The notes under the pieces are model-generated. The model saw only the letters and a program-made list of their open reading frames with translations. It was not told where the DNA came from and did not search any database. Below are positions 25,510 through 34,570 of a stretch of 64,000 nucleotides of DNA, piece by piece. The position numbers and the translations under genes were made by a program. Numbering within the stretch: position 1 is the first letter of the stretch; every line of letters starts with the position of its first letter. This stretch comes from JBFXCK01 sp050182275 (GTDB lineage: Bacteria > Pseudomonadota > Alphaproteobacteria > SHNJ01), in NCBI GenBank assembly GCA_050182275.1, contig JBFXCK010000005.1, positions 1 to 64,000 of the forward strand, written 5' to 3'.

Positions 25510-27566
25510 GCCTGGATTTTGGAAAAGTCGGCGACCTTGTTGAAGGTGTCGATAATATAACCCAGCAGGCGCAGGCGGTTGGCGCGGATATCGGGGTTAT
25601 TGTCGTTGACCATGACTTTATCAAAGAAATGATCAAGCGGTTCTTTGACCTTGGCGAAATTTTCCAGCGACTGTTTGTGATTATTATTTCCACCTATCTG
25701 AATGACAGCGCCATTCAAGGCGTCGGCCAGCTTGGTTTCAGCGTCGAGCGAAAATAGCTGTTTATTGGGCAAATCGCGGTAATTCTTTTTATCTTTTTCT
25801 TCCTCGATTTTCAGAATATTGGCGGCGCGTTTATAGGCGGCCAGCAAATTCTTGCCCGTTTCGCTTTCATAGAGCTGATGAAAGGCGGCGATTTTTTCGG
25901 CAGTGGCGTATAAATCATCGGCGGCAGCGCTGGAAAGCGCGGCCAAAATAACGTCGCGGCGGTAAGATTTTTTATCTTCCAAATAAACCCGCAGCCTTTC
26001 GGCAAAGAAAGCGCTTAAATCGGCCAGCAATTTCTTTTCTTCTTCCGCGTTTAAGCCGATAAGGTTTTGCTTTTTATAAAGCTCCAAGCTTTTCACCAAA
26101 AGCGGGCGCAAAGACAAGGATAATTTATTTTCCAGAATAATCCGGATCACGCCCAAAGCCGCCCGGCGCAAGGCATAGGGATCGCCGGAACCGGTTGGCT
26201 TTTCGCCAATCGCAAAAAATCCGGCCAGATTATCGAATTTATCGGCCAGCGCCACGGCGATGCTTGCAGGAGTATTTGGCACGGCGTCATCCGGCCCTAA
26301 GGGCTTATATTGATCGCGCAGGGCTTGAGAGGTTTCTTTGGGGGAGCCTTCAAGTTTAGATAGATGGCTGCCAATTATACCTTGAAGCTCGGGAAATTCC
26401 CCGACCAGTGTAGATGTTAAATCTGCTTTAGATAATGTCGCGGCTCCTTTGGCAGAAGCTTTATCAGTCTTGCATTGTTCAGCAATAGCAATGGCCAATT
26501 CTTCCAAACGGTTTGTTTTTTGAGCCATATTGCCCAGTTTAGCGTGAAAAGAAATTTTTCCTAAATTGGCCCAAAGCATTTTAAGGCCGGTTTCTTTATC
26601 CTTCTCCCAAAAAAACTTCGCATCATAAAGGCGGGCGCGGACAACGCGCTCATTTCCCGCCACAATTGCTTTGCCTTTATCGGGGGCTTCCACGTTAGCG
26701 ACAATTAAAAATTGATTGCTGAGGCTGCCGTCTTTATTCAGCAGCATGAAATATTTTTGGTTATTGCGAAGCGTGGCGGTTAAAACCTCGGGCGGGACAT
26801 CCATAAATTCTTGATCGATTTTGCCAACCACCACGCTTGGCCATTCAATGAGGCCGCTTACTTCTTCCAGCAAGCCAATATCGGGCTTTACTTGCAGCCC
26901 CAGTTTTTTAGCCGTATCTTCCAATTCTTTTTGAATTGCTATTTTACGTTCTTCGCGGCTTAGAATGACAAAAGCTTTGGCCAGCTTTTTTTGGTAATCG
27001 GCGAAATCTTTGACCGTAAAAAATTCCGGGGCCAAAAAACGGTGGCCGGTGGTTTTAGCGCTAAATCCGTTTAGCGGTTTTTCATCAAATATCGCCAGAA
27101 TATGACGGATGGGGCGGATCCAGGTGGTCTGGCTTTGCGGCCAGCGCATGGATTTTGGCCAGTTAAATTTTGCCAAAAGCGTTTCGATAATTTGCGGCAA
27201 AATTTCCGCCGTTTTGCCGCCCTTGATGGTTAGATTATGAAAATAAAATTCGCCCTTATCGGTCTGGCGCTTTTCGGCCTTGTCAATGGAAGAGAGGCCG
27301 GTTGATTTCAAAAACCCGTCAATCGCCTGTTGTGGCGAGCCCACGCGCGGGCCCTTTTTTTCCTCCTTACGATCGGCCAGTTCTTTCGGCAGGCCATTTA
27401 CTACCGCCACCAAGCGGCGGGGGGTTGCGAAAGTTTCAAGCGATGTTGCCGTGATATTTTTTTCCGCCAATAATTCGCCCAGCATTTTTTTAAGCTGCGC
27501 CGCCGCATTGGCCTGCATCCTGGCCGGGATTTCCTCACTGAAGATTTCCAGTAAAAATTCGCTCAT
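25506..27566 (-). CDS. glyS: Glycyl-tRNA synthetase beta subunit
   Basis: 686 residues, normal length. MSEFLLEIFSEEIPARMQAN is the signature N-terminus of bacterial GlyS; FATPRRLVAVVNGLPKEL, EVSGLIEWPSVVVGKIDQEF, LTATLRNNQKYFMLLNKDG and TPASIAVALADKFDNLAGFF are the conserved blocks, including the HD-like region. It pairs with GlyQ in an alpha2beta2 enzyme that charges tRNA-Gly. The glyQ stop is one base away, indicating co-transcription and coupling. Confidence 0.96.
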   Translation of the reverse strand: MSEFLLEIFSEEIPARMQANAAAQLKKMLGELLAEKNITATSLETFATPRRLVAVVNGLPKELADRKEEKKGPRVGSPQQAIDGFLKSTGLSSIDKAEKRQTDKGEFYFHNLTIKGGKTAEILPQIIETLLAKFNWPKSMRWPQSQTTWIRPIRHILAIFDEKPLNGFSAKTTGHRFLAPEFFTVKDFADYQKKLAKAFVILSREERKIAIQKELEDTAKKLGLQVKPDIGLLEEVSGLIEWPSVVVGKIDQEFMDVPPEVLTATLRNNQKYFMLLNKDGSLSNQFLIVANVEAPDKGKAIVAGNERVVRARLYDAKFFWEKDKETGLKMLWANLGKISFHAKLGNMAQKTNRLEELAIAIAEQCKTDKASAKGAATLSKADLTSTLVGEFPELQGIIGSHLSKLEGSPKETSQALRDQYKPLGPDDAVPNTPASIAVALADKFDNLAGFFAIGEKPTGSGDPYALRRAALGVIRIILENKLSLSLRPLLVKSLELYKKQNLIGLNAEEEKKLLADLSAFFAERLRVYLEDKKSYRRDVILAALSSAAADDLYATAEKIAAFHQLYESETGKNLLAAYKRAANILKIEEEKDKKNYRDLPNKQLFSLDAETKLADALNGAVIQIGGNNNHKQSLENFAKVKEPLDHFFDKVMVNDNNPDIRANRLRLLGYIIDTFNKVADFSKIQA

Positions 27567-28463
27567 TTAGGCGGCCTTGGCGTTGGTCGATTGTTTTTTT
27601 ACCCAGGCCTCGCAGCAAGCCTTGGCCATATTGCGCACCCGGCCGATATAGGCGGCGCGTTCGGCAACGCTGATCACGCCGCGCGCATCCAATAAATTGA
27701 AACGGTGGCTGGCCTTCACGCATTGATCATAGGCGGGCAGAATCACTCCGGCTGAAAGCAGGCGCTGGCATTCTTTTTCCGCATCATTAAAGTGGCGCAA
27801 TAATTGCTCGGTATCGGCCAATTCAAAATTATATTTGGAATATTCTTTTTCGTTTTCCAAAAATATATCGCCGTAAGTTAAGGCGGTTTCCGCATCCGGC
27901 GAGTTGAAAGGAAGGTCATACACATTTTCAACGCCCAGCACATACATCGCCAGGCGTTCCAAGCCATAAGTCATTTCAAACGAAACAACTTCGCACGCAA
28001 TGCCGCCCACTTGCTGGAAATAAGTGAATTGGCCGACTTCCATGCCATCCAGCCACACTTCATAGCCCAGGCCCGATGCGCCCAAAGTCGGGCTTTCCCA
28101 ATCATCCTCGACAAAGCGGATATCGTGCAGCTTGGTATCAATGCCCAATTGCTTAAAGCTTTCGATCAATAAATCTTGCGCCTTTTCCGGCGCGGGTTTG
28201 ATGATGACTTGGAATTGATAATAATGCTGCAAGCGGTTCGGATTGTCGCCATAGCGCCCATCGGCCGGCCGGCGGCAAGGCTGCACATAGGCGCAAGCCC
28301 AGGGTTTGGGCCCAAGCGTATATAAAGAGGTGGCGGGGTGAAAAGTGCCGGCGCCCATTTCCATGTCATAGGGTTGCAAAATGGCGCAACCTTCCGCGCT
28401 CCAAAAATGTTGCAGGGCCAAAATAACTTCTTGGAAAGAGCGCGGTTTTTTTAATACGGGCAT
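27567..28463 (-). CDS. glyQ: Glycyl-tRNA synthetase alpha subunit
   Basis: 298 residues from the ATG at 28463; the frame also has ATGs at 28478 and 28511 but the family begins just before SFQEVILALQHFWSAEGCAI. LQPYDMEMGAGTFHPATSLY, VQPCRRPADGRYGDNPNRLQ and YTYFQQVGGIACE-type blocks form the class II catalytic core. VLGVENVYDLPFN follows. The start lies 13 nt inside the upstream small gene (28451-28642), so their translation is likely coupled. Confidence 0.96.
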   Translation of the reverse strand: MPVLKKPRSFQEVILALQHFWSAEGCAILQPYDMEMGAGTFHPATSLYTLGPKPWACAYVQPCRRPADGRYGDNPNRLQHYYQFQVIIKPAPEKAQDLLIESFKQLGIDTKLHDIRFVEDDWESPTLGASGLGYEVWLDGMEVGQFTYFQQVGGIACEVVSFEMTYGLERLAMYVLGVENVYDLPFNSPDAETALTYGDIFLENEKEYSKYNFELADTEQLLRHFNDAEKECQRLLSAGVILPAYDQCVKASHRFNLLDARGVISVAERAAYIGRVRNMAKACCEAWVKKQSTNAKAA

Positions 28464-28642
28464 TGCTGTTTTCCACATTTGATCGGTTTCGCCCCTACAT
28501 AATTGGCGCAAATGGGGCAGGCTTGCAAAGCCTCAATAGGTTTTGGCGGATTTTCTTTGCCCAATAAAGGCTTTTTGCGCAACCACATATAAGCGAGGGC
28601 GATTACGGCAATCAGCAATAAAAGGCGCAAGATAACAGCCAT
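28451..28642 (-). CDS. Small membrane protein with a zinc-ribbon-like C-terminus
   Basis: 63 residues. LRLLLLIAVIALAYMWLR is one membrane helix, followed by a basic turn and a CPICANYVGAKPIKCGKQQCPY tail with a C-x2-C ... C-x4-C pattern. This looks like the PP0621-type small proteins with an N-terminal helix and paired cysteines, and similar genes often sit upstream of glyQ in alphaproteobacteria. TAGGG precedes the ATG. It overlaps glyQ by 13 nt. Possible metal-binding membrane protein; function unknown. Confidence 0.7.
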   Translation of the reverse strand: MAVILRLLLLIAVIALAYMWLRKKPLLGKENPPKPIEALQACPICANYVGAKPIKCGKQQCPY

Positions 28643-28716
28643 CCCTAGTCTTTACGTGGGAATTGGGCGGGGATCAAGGGGGGAGGGGAGAATAAGGCGG
28701 TTTCTAGTTTTTACAT

Positions 28717-28908
28717 TTAATTTCTGTTCCAGGTCGTATTATAATAAATTTTCCAATAATAGGCACGGACAGAAATATCATTTTTATCAGCTATAGGAGC
28801 TGGAATTAACAATAGTTTTAAACGGGCAGCCAGGGCCGAATATAAGGGTGAGGTTAGATCTTCATACCTAACCTTATTCCAATCTATTCCTAGCTCATCT
28901 TTTATTTT
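28717..28908 (-). pseudogene. Start-less open frame, possible gene remnant
   Basis: On the minus strand a 63-codon open frame ends with TAA (28717-28719). Its reading is protein-like: DELGIDWNKVRYEDL, SPLYSALAARLKLLLIPAP and ISVRAYYWKIYYNTTWN. No ATG or GTG in a suitable place starts it, and an in-frame stop precedes it at 28909. It may be the 3' remnant of a lost gene, perhaps of phage or cell-wall enzyme origin. The rest of the 28643-28930 gap shows nothing else. Confidence 0.35.
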
Positions 28909-28930
28909 TTATAACAGGCGGCGACATGCT

Positions 28931-29215
28931 TTAAAAGGAAGTCACGGTTATGCACTTGCTATCTATTAGCGTGATAACCCTGGTGCAAATATCGATCTTC
29001 AGCGAATAATAACAAATCTGAGGGCCAATTTGATTTCTTTCCACATCATAAATAAATTGGCCAGGTTCACAATTCCGCCAAATAACAGTCGGAGGCAGCT
29101 TTGAAGTACCCGGCGCGGGGGATTGGGGTGAAACGCTTTTTGCATAGGCACTGCCAGTTAGAGCCATACTTATAAGCAACCCTAAAACAAACACGGCTGT
29201 AACATGCTTCTTCAT
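28931..29215 (-). CDS. Small secreted protein with four cysteines
   Basis: 94 residues. Signal peptide: KKH-VTAVFVLGLLISMALTG, cleavage near AYA-KS. The mature part is ~68 residues with cysteines in WRNCEPGQF, QICYYSL, DICTRV and SKCITV, spaced for two disulfides. No family recognised. AT-rich DNA surrounds it, and a TTGACA (minus strand, 29275-29280) lies upstream. It sits beside a degraded frame, so the locus may be accessory. Confidence 0.5.
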   Translation of the reverse strand: MKKHVTAVFVLGLLISMALTGSAYAKSVSPQSPAPGTSKLPPTVIWRNCEPGQFIYDVERNQIGPQICYYSLKIDICTRVITLIDSKCITVTSF

Positions 29216-29337
29216 CTTAGCCCCCTGGTTCTTGATTTAATTTATACCCTTATCAGGACATAAAATTAATAAAATGTCAATATTATTTCCTATAAAGAAA
29301 TGATATATTTGTAACTTATTGATTTTAAATATTTTTA

Positions 29338-30111
29338 TTATTCCCAGCGGATCGCCTGCATCTCCCGCAAAATGGCGTCGGTTTCGGCGGTGTAGGAGCC
29401 GTTTTCCTGATGCAAAACCAGGCCCGGCAAAAGTTCCGCCGGTTCTTTGGAATCTTTGCGGGCTTGCACAATAACGCGTTTGGCTTGTGCGCCCGCCTTC
29501 GGCCATAGCGGCATGATTTTAATGCCGCCGAATTTTTCATGCAGGCTTGCCAGCAAATCATCAATCCGGTCGGCGCGATAGATAATAGTTAAATAGGCTT
29601 TCGGTTTTAAATGACGGTGGCAAAATTCAATCCAAGTTAACAGCGGCGCGGTTGATTCAATATGCGCGCGGGATTTTTCAGGATGCGGCGACGGATCAGC
29701 CTCATTCGCTTTTAAATAAGGCGGGTTGGTCAAGATATGATCGAATGATTTATCTTTTAATGCCGGAATTTCAGTTGCGATATCGCCGGTGATAAATTCC
29801 GCTTTAATATTATTCAGGGCGGCATTGTCACGCGCGATATTGGTAAGAAGTTCTTCAATTTCAACACCAGTGATTTGAAGATTGGGAATGCGGGCGGCCA
29901 AACATAGGCCGGCGGCGCCAACGCCGCATCCCGCATCCAGGATATCTTCGCCAGCACTGGCATTCACGCCGGCAGCCAGCAAAACCGGGTCGATCGCAAG
30001 CCGGTAGCCCTTATTGGGCTGCTGAATGCGCAAGCGGCCGTTCAGCACTTTATCCTCGGAAAGACGGCTTAACAGCTTGTCGAACGGGTTGGCCATTGCT
30101 AAAAGACTCAT
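29338..30111 (-). CDS. TrmN6-like tRNA/rRNA adenine-N6 methyltransferase
   Basis: 257 residues. NKGYRLAIDPVLLAAGV, then ILDAGCGVGAAGLCLAARIP (SAM motif I), ITGVEIEELLTNIARDNAAL and HILTNPPYLKANEADPSPHP with the catalytic NPPY. This order and the K-G-YR-A-D opening match the YfiC/TrmN6 family (COG4123) that methylates A37 of tRNA-Val. AGGGA precedes the first ATG. It is divergent from the polyprenyl synthase gene. The exact RNA target is inferred. Confidence 0.8.
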   Translation of the reverse strand: MSLLAMANPFDKLLSRLSEDKVLNGRLRIQQPNKGYRLAIDPVLLAAGVNASAGEDILDAGCGVGAAGLCLAARIPNLQITGVEIEELLTNIARDNAALNNIKAEFITGDIATEIPALKDKSFDHILTNPPYLKANEADPSPHPEKSRAHIESTAPLLTWIEFCHRHLKPKAYLTIIYRADRIDDLLASLHEKFGGIKIMPLWPKAGAQAKRVIVQARKDSKEPAELLPGLVLHQENGSYTAETDAILREMQAIRWE

Positions 30112-30163
30112 AACGTCCCTACTATGAACCAGAATAACAAGGAATACAACCGGGCTTAAAATT

Positions 30164-31165
30164 ATGCGCGCTGCCGTGAAAATGAAAGAAACCGCCGCCT
30201 CTCTCGCCGCCTTGCAGGAATTAATGCAAGATGATTTGAATTTGGTTAATCAGCGCCTGTTGCAGGAATTGCAAAGCGAAGTGACTTTAATTCCCGAATT
30301 GGCGCGGCATTTAATCGCTGCCGGGGGCAAGCGCCTGCGCCCGCTTTTAACTTTGGCTTCGGCGAAATTATGCGGCCATAGCGGAAGCGCGCATATTGTA
30401 TTGGCGACCGCCGTTGAATTCATTCATACCGCAACGCTTCTCCATGACGATGTGGTTGATCACAGCTCACGCCGCCGCGGGCTTGATACCGCAAATGCGA
30501 TTTGGGGAAATAAGGCCAGCGTTTTGGTGGGCGATTTTTTATTCAGCCGCGCCTTTGCCTTGATGGTCGAGGCGGGCTCATTGGCGGCGCTTGACGCCTT
30601 AAGCAAGGCGGCGGTCACGATCGCCACCGGCGAGGTGCATCAATTGCTGACCGCTAATAACATCACCGCCACCGAAAAAGATTATGCGCAAGTGATTCAT
30701 GAAAAAACCGCGGCTTTATTCGCCGCCGCCTGCAAAGTGGGCGGCATTATTGCGGGGCGCGATGAAAAAACTTCATCGGCGCTTGAAGCTTATGGCCTGA
30801 ATTTAGGCCTGGCGTTTCAGCTAAGCGATGATGTGCTCGATTACACCGGCATTGCCGGCAAAAATCCGGGCGATGATTTCAAGGATGGTAAAATGACGCT
30901 GCCCGTAATTCTGGCTTATGCCAAGGGCAGTGCAGAAGAAAAAGAATTCTGGAAACGCTGCATGGTTGACGGCCGGCAGGAAGAGGGCGATTTCGCCCGC
31001 GCCAGGGAATTGGTCATGCGCCATAATGCTTTGGAAGAAGTTGTGCACCAAGCCCAAAGCCACGCCGCGCAGGCGCTAAAAGCCTTAAGCATTTTCCCGG
31101 CAAGCGTTTTGCGCACCGCTATGGAAGACGCCGCCCGCTTTGCGGTGGAAAGGGCGGAGAATTAA
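30164..31165 (+). CDS. ispB: Polyprenyl (octaprenyl-type) diphosphate synthase
   Basis: 333 residues. First aspartate-rich motif ATLLHDDVVDHSSRRRG and second motif FQLSDDVLDYTG, with GGKRLRPLLTLASAKLCGH near the N-terminus, identify a long-chain trans-prenyltransferase that makes the isoprenoid tail of ubiquinone. The small residues before the first motif favour a long product (C40-C50) but chain length cannot be fixed by eye. Divergent pairing with a TrmN6-like methyltransferase is known from other alphaproteobacteria. Confidence 0.88.
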   Translation: MRAAVKMKETAASLAALQELMQDDLNLVNQRLLQELQSEVTLIPELARHLIAAGGKRLRPLLTLASAKLCGHSGSAHIVLATAVEFIHTATLLHDDVVDHSSRRRGLDTANAIWGNKASVLVGDFLFSRAFALMVEAGSLAALDALSKAAVTIATGEVHQLLTANNITATEKDYAQVIHEKTAALFAAACKVGGIIAGRDEKTSSALEAYGLNLGLAFQLSDDVLDYTGIAGKNPGDDFKDGKMTLPVILAYAKGSAEEKEFWKRCMVDGRQEEGDFARARELVMRHNALEEVVHQAQSHAAQALKALSIFPASVLRTAMEDAARFAVERAEN

Positions 31166-31525
31166 TCAGCGGCCGCGTTCCCGCGATTTTTTAATCCTTG
31201 TTATTTTTGGGTTAGGCAACCCGCCATTTTCCGCCAAAGCCGGTTGTTCGGGCGGCGCTGCCGTTGCGGCTTCTTTTTTGATTACTTCTTTTATAAGATC
31301 CGCATAAAGTTCTTCAATGGTTTGCGCCATCAGCCGCAAATCGCGGTACCAGGGCTTTTCAACATAGGGCGCGCTGTAATCCAAAAATTTCTTAGCCAAA
31401 TCTTTATGACGTGCATTGTGTGTAAGGGCGATTTTGATTAATCCCCGGCGGACGGCATGCGGCACTTGGGAAATAACCCGGGCGCTCTTTGCGCTTTCTG
31501 CAACTTTGGGGTTCTTGCTTGGCAT
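31166..31525 (-). CDS. Hypothetical basic protein
   Basis: 119 residues. Central helical region AVRRGLIKIALTHNARHKDL, FLDYSAPYVEKPWYRDLRLM, TIEELYADLIKEVIKKEA, with a disordered basic tail (PNPKITRIKKSRERGR). AGGA is placed before the ATG. No known domain. It ends next to the ispB stop, tail to tail. Confidence 0.5.
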   Translation of the reverse strand: MPSKNPKVAESAKSARVISQVPHAVRRGLIKIALTHNARHKDLAKKFLDYSAPYVEKPWYRDLRLMAQTIEELYADLIKEVIKKEAATAAPPEQPALAENGGLPNPKITRIKKSRERGR

Positions 31526-31570
31526 GGCTCGATCCTAACAGCTGCTGGATATGGCTGCAAGGGCGTTGAA

Positions 31571-32731
31571 TCAGGAAGTCAACGTCAACTCCACAATCTC
31601 GGCCGGGGCGTTAACGCGCAAAGGGAACCAATGTCCGACGCCGTTCGAAACCACGAGGGAGGCGTGCCCGGCTTCCGGCTTTTGATAGAGCCCCGACCAA
31701 TAACGGAACATGAGCGGCCCAAAGCCGGTTGATTCATTCACCATCAATTGCCCGCCATGGGTGTGGCCGGAAATAGTTAAAGGAATCCGGGCTTTTGCGG
31801 CGGTATCGAAAGCATGCGGGTGATGCGCCAGCAAAACCGGGAAAGCATCGGGCTGCAGATGGCGGGCGATGGTGATTACCGAATTTTCAATGGCTTCTTC
31901 GCCGCCATTCCATGGCAGGCCCAATAGTTGAACCTTTTGGCCATTGATGGTCAGCAAATGCGATTCATCGATCAGCATGTTCAATTTTTCTTTTGCCTGG
32001 CGGATAAAATTATCGCCATCCACCATCACATCATGATTGCCCAAACATAAATAAGCGCCGTAGCGCGATTTCATAGAGGTCACCGCCGCCATCGCATCGG
32101 GCAGGGAGGAAAGCGTGTTATTAATCAAATCGCCCGGCAGCAAAATCAGATCGGCATCAAGCTTGTTGGTTTCGTTCACAATATTTTGCAAAGTTTCAAG
32201 CGTGCTGAACGCGCCCACATGCATATCGGCCAGCACCGCAATCCGCAACCCATCCAATGCCTTGGGCAGGCTTGGCAGCTTGGCGGTAATTTTCCGGATG
32301 CGGAATTCCGGCAATTGCCGCAAGCTATAGCCGGCGATCCCGGTTATCGCGGCCATGGGCGCAAGCGCCACCAGCATGCTTACAAAATCGCGCCGGCTAA
32401 GATTGGGCCGGTTTGGCGAAGTTTTTTGAATAAGATAACTGGCTCCCAACGCCAGTAAAAACAGCGGCAGCAATAATAAATGCCATAAATAAGCCAGGAT
32501 CACAAAAATCCGCGGCTGTTGACTGACAAAATCCGGCCCTAAAAAACGCCCCAAAATTACCCAGCTAATTAAAAGCAATTGCAAAATAACAAAGGCGGCA
32601 ATCAACCCCCGCCATAATTGCGGACGCCTGGCGCGCCTGGCCAAATGATCGGCATGAAACCACCACAATAAATCGCCGGCGGTAACAGTTGTTAAAATAG
32701 AAATCAGGAAAAAAGACATGTCATTGAACAT
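31571..32731 (-). CDS. Membrane-anchored metallophosphoesterase
   Basis: About 386 residues (the frame can begin at TTG 32770, ATG 32731 or ATG 32719). The N-terminal ~150 residues hold three or four hydrophobic segments (LISILTTVTAGDLLWW, LIAAFVILQLLLISWVIL, AYLWHLLLLPLFLLALG). A twin-Arg-like NLSRRDFVSML precedes a hydrophobic stretch. The calcineurin-like phosphoesterase domain has LADMHVG, LLPGDLINN, LGNHDVMVDG, LLAHHPHAFD and ISGHTHGGQL, so all metal ligands are present. Similar YkuE/YpbG-type proteins act on phospholipid-linked substrates outside the membrane; substrate here is unknown. Confidence 0.82.
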   Translation of the reverse strand: MFNDMSFFLISILTTVTAGDLLWWFHADHLARRARRPQLWRGLIAAFVILQLLLISWVILGRFLGPDFVSQQPRIFVILAYLWHLLLLPLFLLALGASYLIQKTSPNRPNLSRRDFVSMLVALAPMAAITGIAGYSLRQLPEFRIRKITAKLPSLPKALDGLRIAVLADMHVGAFSTLETLQNIVNETNKLDADLILLPGDLINNTLSSLPDAMAAVTSMKSRYGAYLCLGNHDVMVDGDNFIRQAKEKLNMLIDESHLLTINGQKVQLLGLPWNGGEEAIENSVITIARHLQPDAFPVLLAHHPHAFDTAAKARIPLTISGHTHGGQLMVNESTGFGPLMFRYWSGLYQKPEAGHASLVVSNGVGHWFPLRVNAPAEIVELTLTS

Positions 32732-32823
32732 GCGCGATAATTTAATTTCTTGCAAGCGCTGGTTTGACAAAGTTTTAACAGGGGATTAGGATTTACCCCT
32801 CAAAGAAAAACGGAGGGAAAATA

Positions 32824-33048
32824 ATGACCAAAGCAGCAGATGAATTATTAGAAGATGTTTGCAGCCGATTGCTAGCGTTCGAGGCCAAAGAACGCGCAAC
32901 ACTTTCTCCAGAAGAACTTGCAAGAAAGCGTGCCGAAAGCCAAGCCGCATCCTTTGTTAAATTAAGAGCATTTGTTGAGACTGTGGAAAGACAGCAAACC
33001 AATCCGCTAGTTTTGCTTTCGCAGCGGAATCAAAGATTTATTGGCTAG
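32824..33048 (+). CDS. Small hypothetical protein
   Basis: 74 residues, GGAGGGAAAATA before the ATG. Mostly helical and charged (KAADELLEDVCSRLLAFEAK, SPEELARKRAESQAASFVKL). It is the last host gene before the tRNA-Pro element. Family not recognised. Confidence 0.5.
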   Translation: MTKAADELLEDVCSRLLAFEAKERATLSPEELARKRAESQAASFVKLRAFVETVERQQTNPLVLLSQRNQRFIG

Positions 33049-33073
33049 TTTCTTGCTAGTCAAAGGCCGGGTG

Positions 33074-33102
33074 TTGCGAAAGGTCTTAAACCCAGCTATA
33101 AC
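33074..33102 (+). promoter_or_regulatory. Original tRNA-Pro promoter, now left of the mobile element
   Basis: TTGCGA (33074-33079), 17-bp spacer, TATAAC (33097-33102), placed 17 bp before the tRNA 5' stub at 33120. Since the stub is cut at the anticodon loop, this promoter now transcribes a tRNA fragment and points toward the integrase gene. Confidence 0.6.
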
Positions 33103-33113
33103 CGCCAGCATCT

Positions 33114-33158
33114 GGCCATCGGAGTGTAGCTCAGCCTGGTAGAGCACTACGTTCGGGA
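33114..33158 (+). repeat. attL: left 45-bp direct repeat with tRNA-Pro 5' stub
   Basis: Contains tRNA-Pro nucleotides 1-39 at 33120-33158. Identity with 38464-38508 stops exactly after the anticodon loop (left continues GTTCAAAGG, right continues CGTAGGGG). The stub cannot form a tRNA. Confidence 0.88.
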
Positions 33159-33367
33159 GTTCAAAGGAGCTCTCGCCTGCGACGTCGTGATTCGTCAGCA
33201 ATCGTCAGAACACCGCAGAACTCGGCGCCAACTTCGCGAAAGCGTCTCCACCGCGACCCCTACGCAACCTCTTCATCGTCGTTTTCAACTGGCCTCCTGC
33301 GCGCAAGTTGACTTGGCCGTCAGCACGCGGCAGTCCTCATCGATTTCAACCATCGAGAGGACAACCC

Positions 33368-34570
33368 ATGACGACAAACTCGCTGTTCGACTACCGTGCG
33401 TATTGGCTGACACGCCATCGCCGCACATCCATCATCTACATGCACTGGTACACGAAGGAGGGAAGGCGCACGCATCGTCGCAGCACTCGTACCAAGAGGC
33501 TCGATGCCGCAAAGCGGATTCTGGTGCACTGGGTAGAAAGGCCTGTCGGCGCCGGGGACATCTGGCGGACATTGACCGGTCAATCTGCTATGGGTGGCCA
33601 GGTGACGTCGATGACCTTGAGCGACAACCCCCTGATTCTGCCGGTCCTTCAAGCCTACGCAGAGAGCCTGGCCAACCGGCCCTCATTCGTCTGGTCGCAG
33701 ATTGCTCTGCGGCGATGGACGGATTTCTGCAAGAAAGAAGATCTCGTCTTTCTGCATGAGCTGAACCTCGCCTGGCAGGAGCGGTACGTGGCGTTTCGCC
33801 AGAGGCGGGCTGAGCGGTGTGGCAAGAAACTCTCCAACGCCACGATTAATCACGAACTCGGCATGCTCAAGAGCGCTTGCCGCTACGCATGGCAGCGTGG
33901 GCGTCTTGGCATCGTGCCCTATGTGCTGAGCCTTCCCAATCCTCCACCGCGGCAACGGTTCCTCACGGCAGAAGAGGCCCAGCGGCTTCTGCATGCCTGC
34001 ACAGAGCGGCATGTCTATCTCTGCGTGTTGATGGGATTGCACACACTGCAGCGGCCAGGGGCGATCCGTGAGTTGCGCACCAGCCAAGTGGACTTCGCGA
34101 ACAATCGGATCGATTTTCTTGTTCCGGGAACGGCTCCAACGGCCAAGGGCCGGCCCGTGATTCCGATCACCGCAACGCTTCGACCCGAGCTTGAGCAAGC
34201 AGTTGCCGAATCACGGAGCGGTCATGTGGTCGAGTACAAGGGACAGCCCGTCATCAAGCTGCGGCGCTCATTCGCGTCCACCGTGAAACGCGCCGGCTTG
34301 CACGGTGTCACTCCATACACCTTGAGACACACCGGCGCCACGCTGCTCGCCGCTCATGGCGTGCCCATGCGGCAGATCGCCGGAATGCTCGGGCACACAA
34401 CGGAAGAGGTCACTGAGCGATACGCGAAGCACAGGCCGGAGTTCTTGAAGGAGGCGGCGGATGGGTTGGATCGGCTGTTCGGAGGATTGGCGGAAGGAGA
34501 ACCAAGCCTCGCTTGGATTGCCGCGAACGAACTGCTGGAGGAATGGCCGCCTGGTCGCGCTTCTAGATGA
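33368..34570 (+). CDS. int: Tyrosine recombinase / integrase
   Basis: 400 residues from ATG 33368 (GAGAGGAC upstream; the frame extends to 33308 without a good start). N-terminal part has an Arg-rich AP2-like region (MHWYTKEGRRTHRRSTRTKR); a core-binding SAM-like domain spans ~85-175. Catalytic domain: LQRPGAIRELRTSQVDF (first Arg), PTAKGRPVIPIT (Lys), YTLRHTGATLL (second Arg; the usual first His of H-x-x-R is Tyr), MLGHTTEEVTERYAKH (His and the nucleophilic Tyr). It should excise and insert the element at the tRNA-Pro anticodon loop. Its stop overlaps the convergent Argonaute-fusion gene by 8 bp. Confidence 0.88.
   Translation: MTTNSLFDYRAYWLTRHRRTSIIYMHWYTKEGRRTHRRSTRTKRLDAAKRILVHWVERPVGAGDIWRTLTGQSAMGGQVTSMTLSDNPLILPVLQAYAESLANRPSFVWSQIALRRWTDFCKKEDLVFLHELNLAWQERYVAFRQRRAERCGKKLSNATINHELGMLKSACRYAWQRGRLGIVPYVLSLPNPPPRQRFLTAEEAQRLLHACTERHVYLCVLMGLHTLQRPGAIRELRTSQVDFANNRIDFLVPGTAPTAKGRPVIPITATLRPELEQAVAESRSGHVVEYKGQPVIKLRRSFASTVKRAGLHGVTPYTLRHTGATLLAAHGVPMRQIAGMLGHTTEEVTERYAKHRPEFLKEAADGLDRLFGGLAEGEPSLAWIAANELLEEWPPGRASR

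Noticed and set aside
33187..33759. 190-codon plus-strand frame overlapping the integrase start
   Set aside because: It is in a different frame from the integrase, has no recognisable motif and no ribosome binding site.
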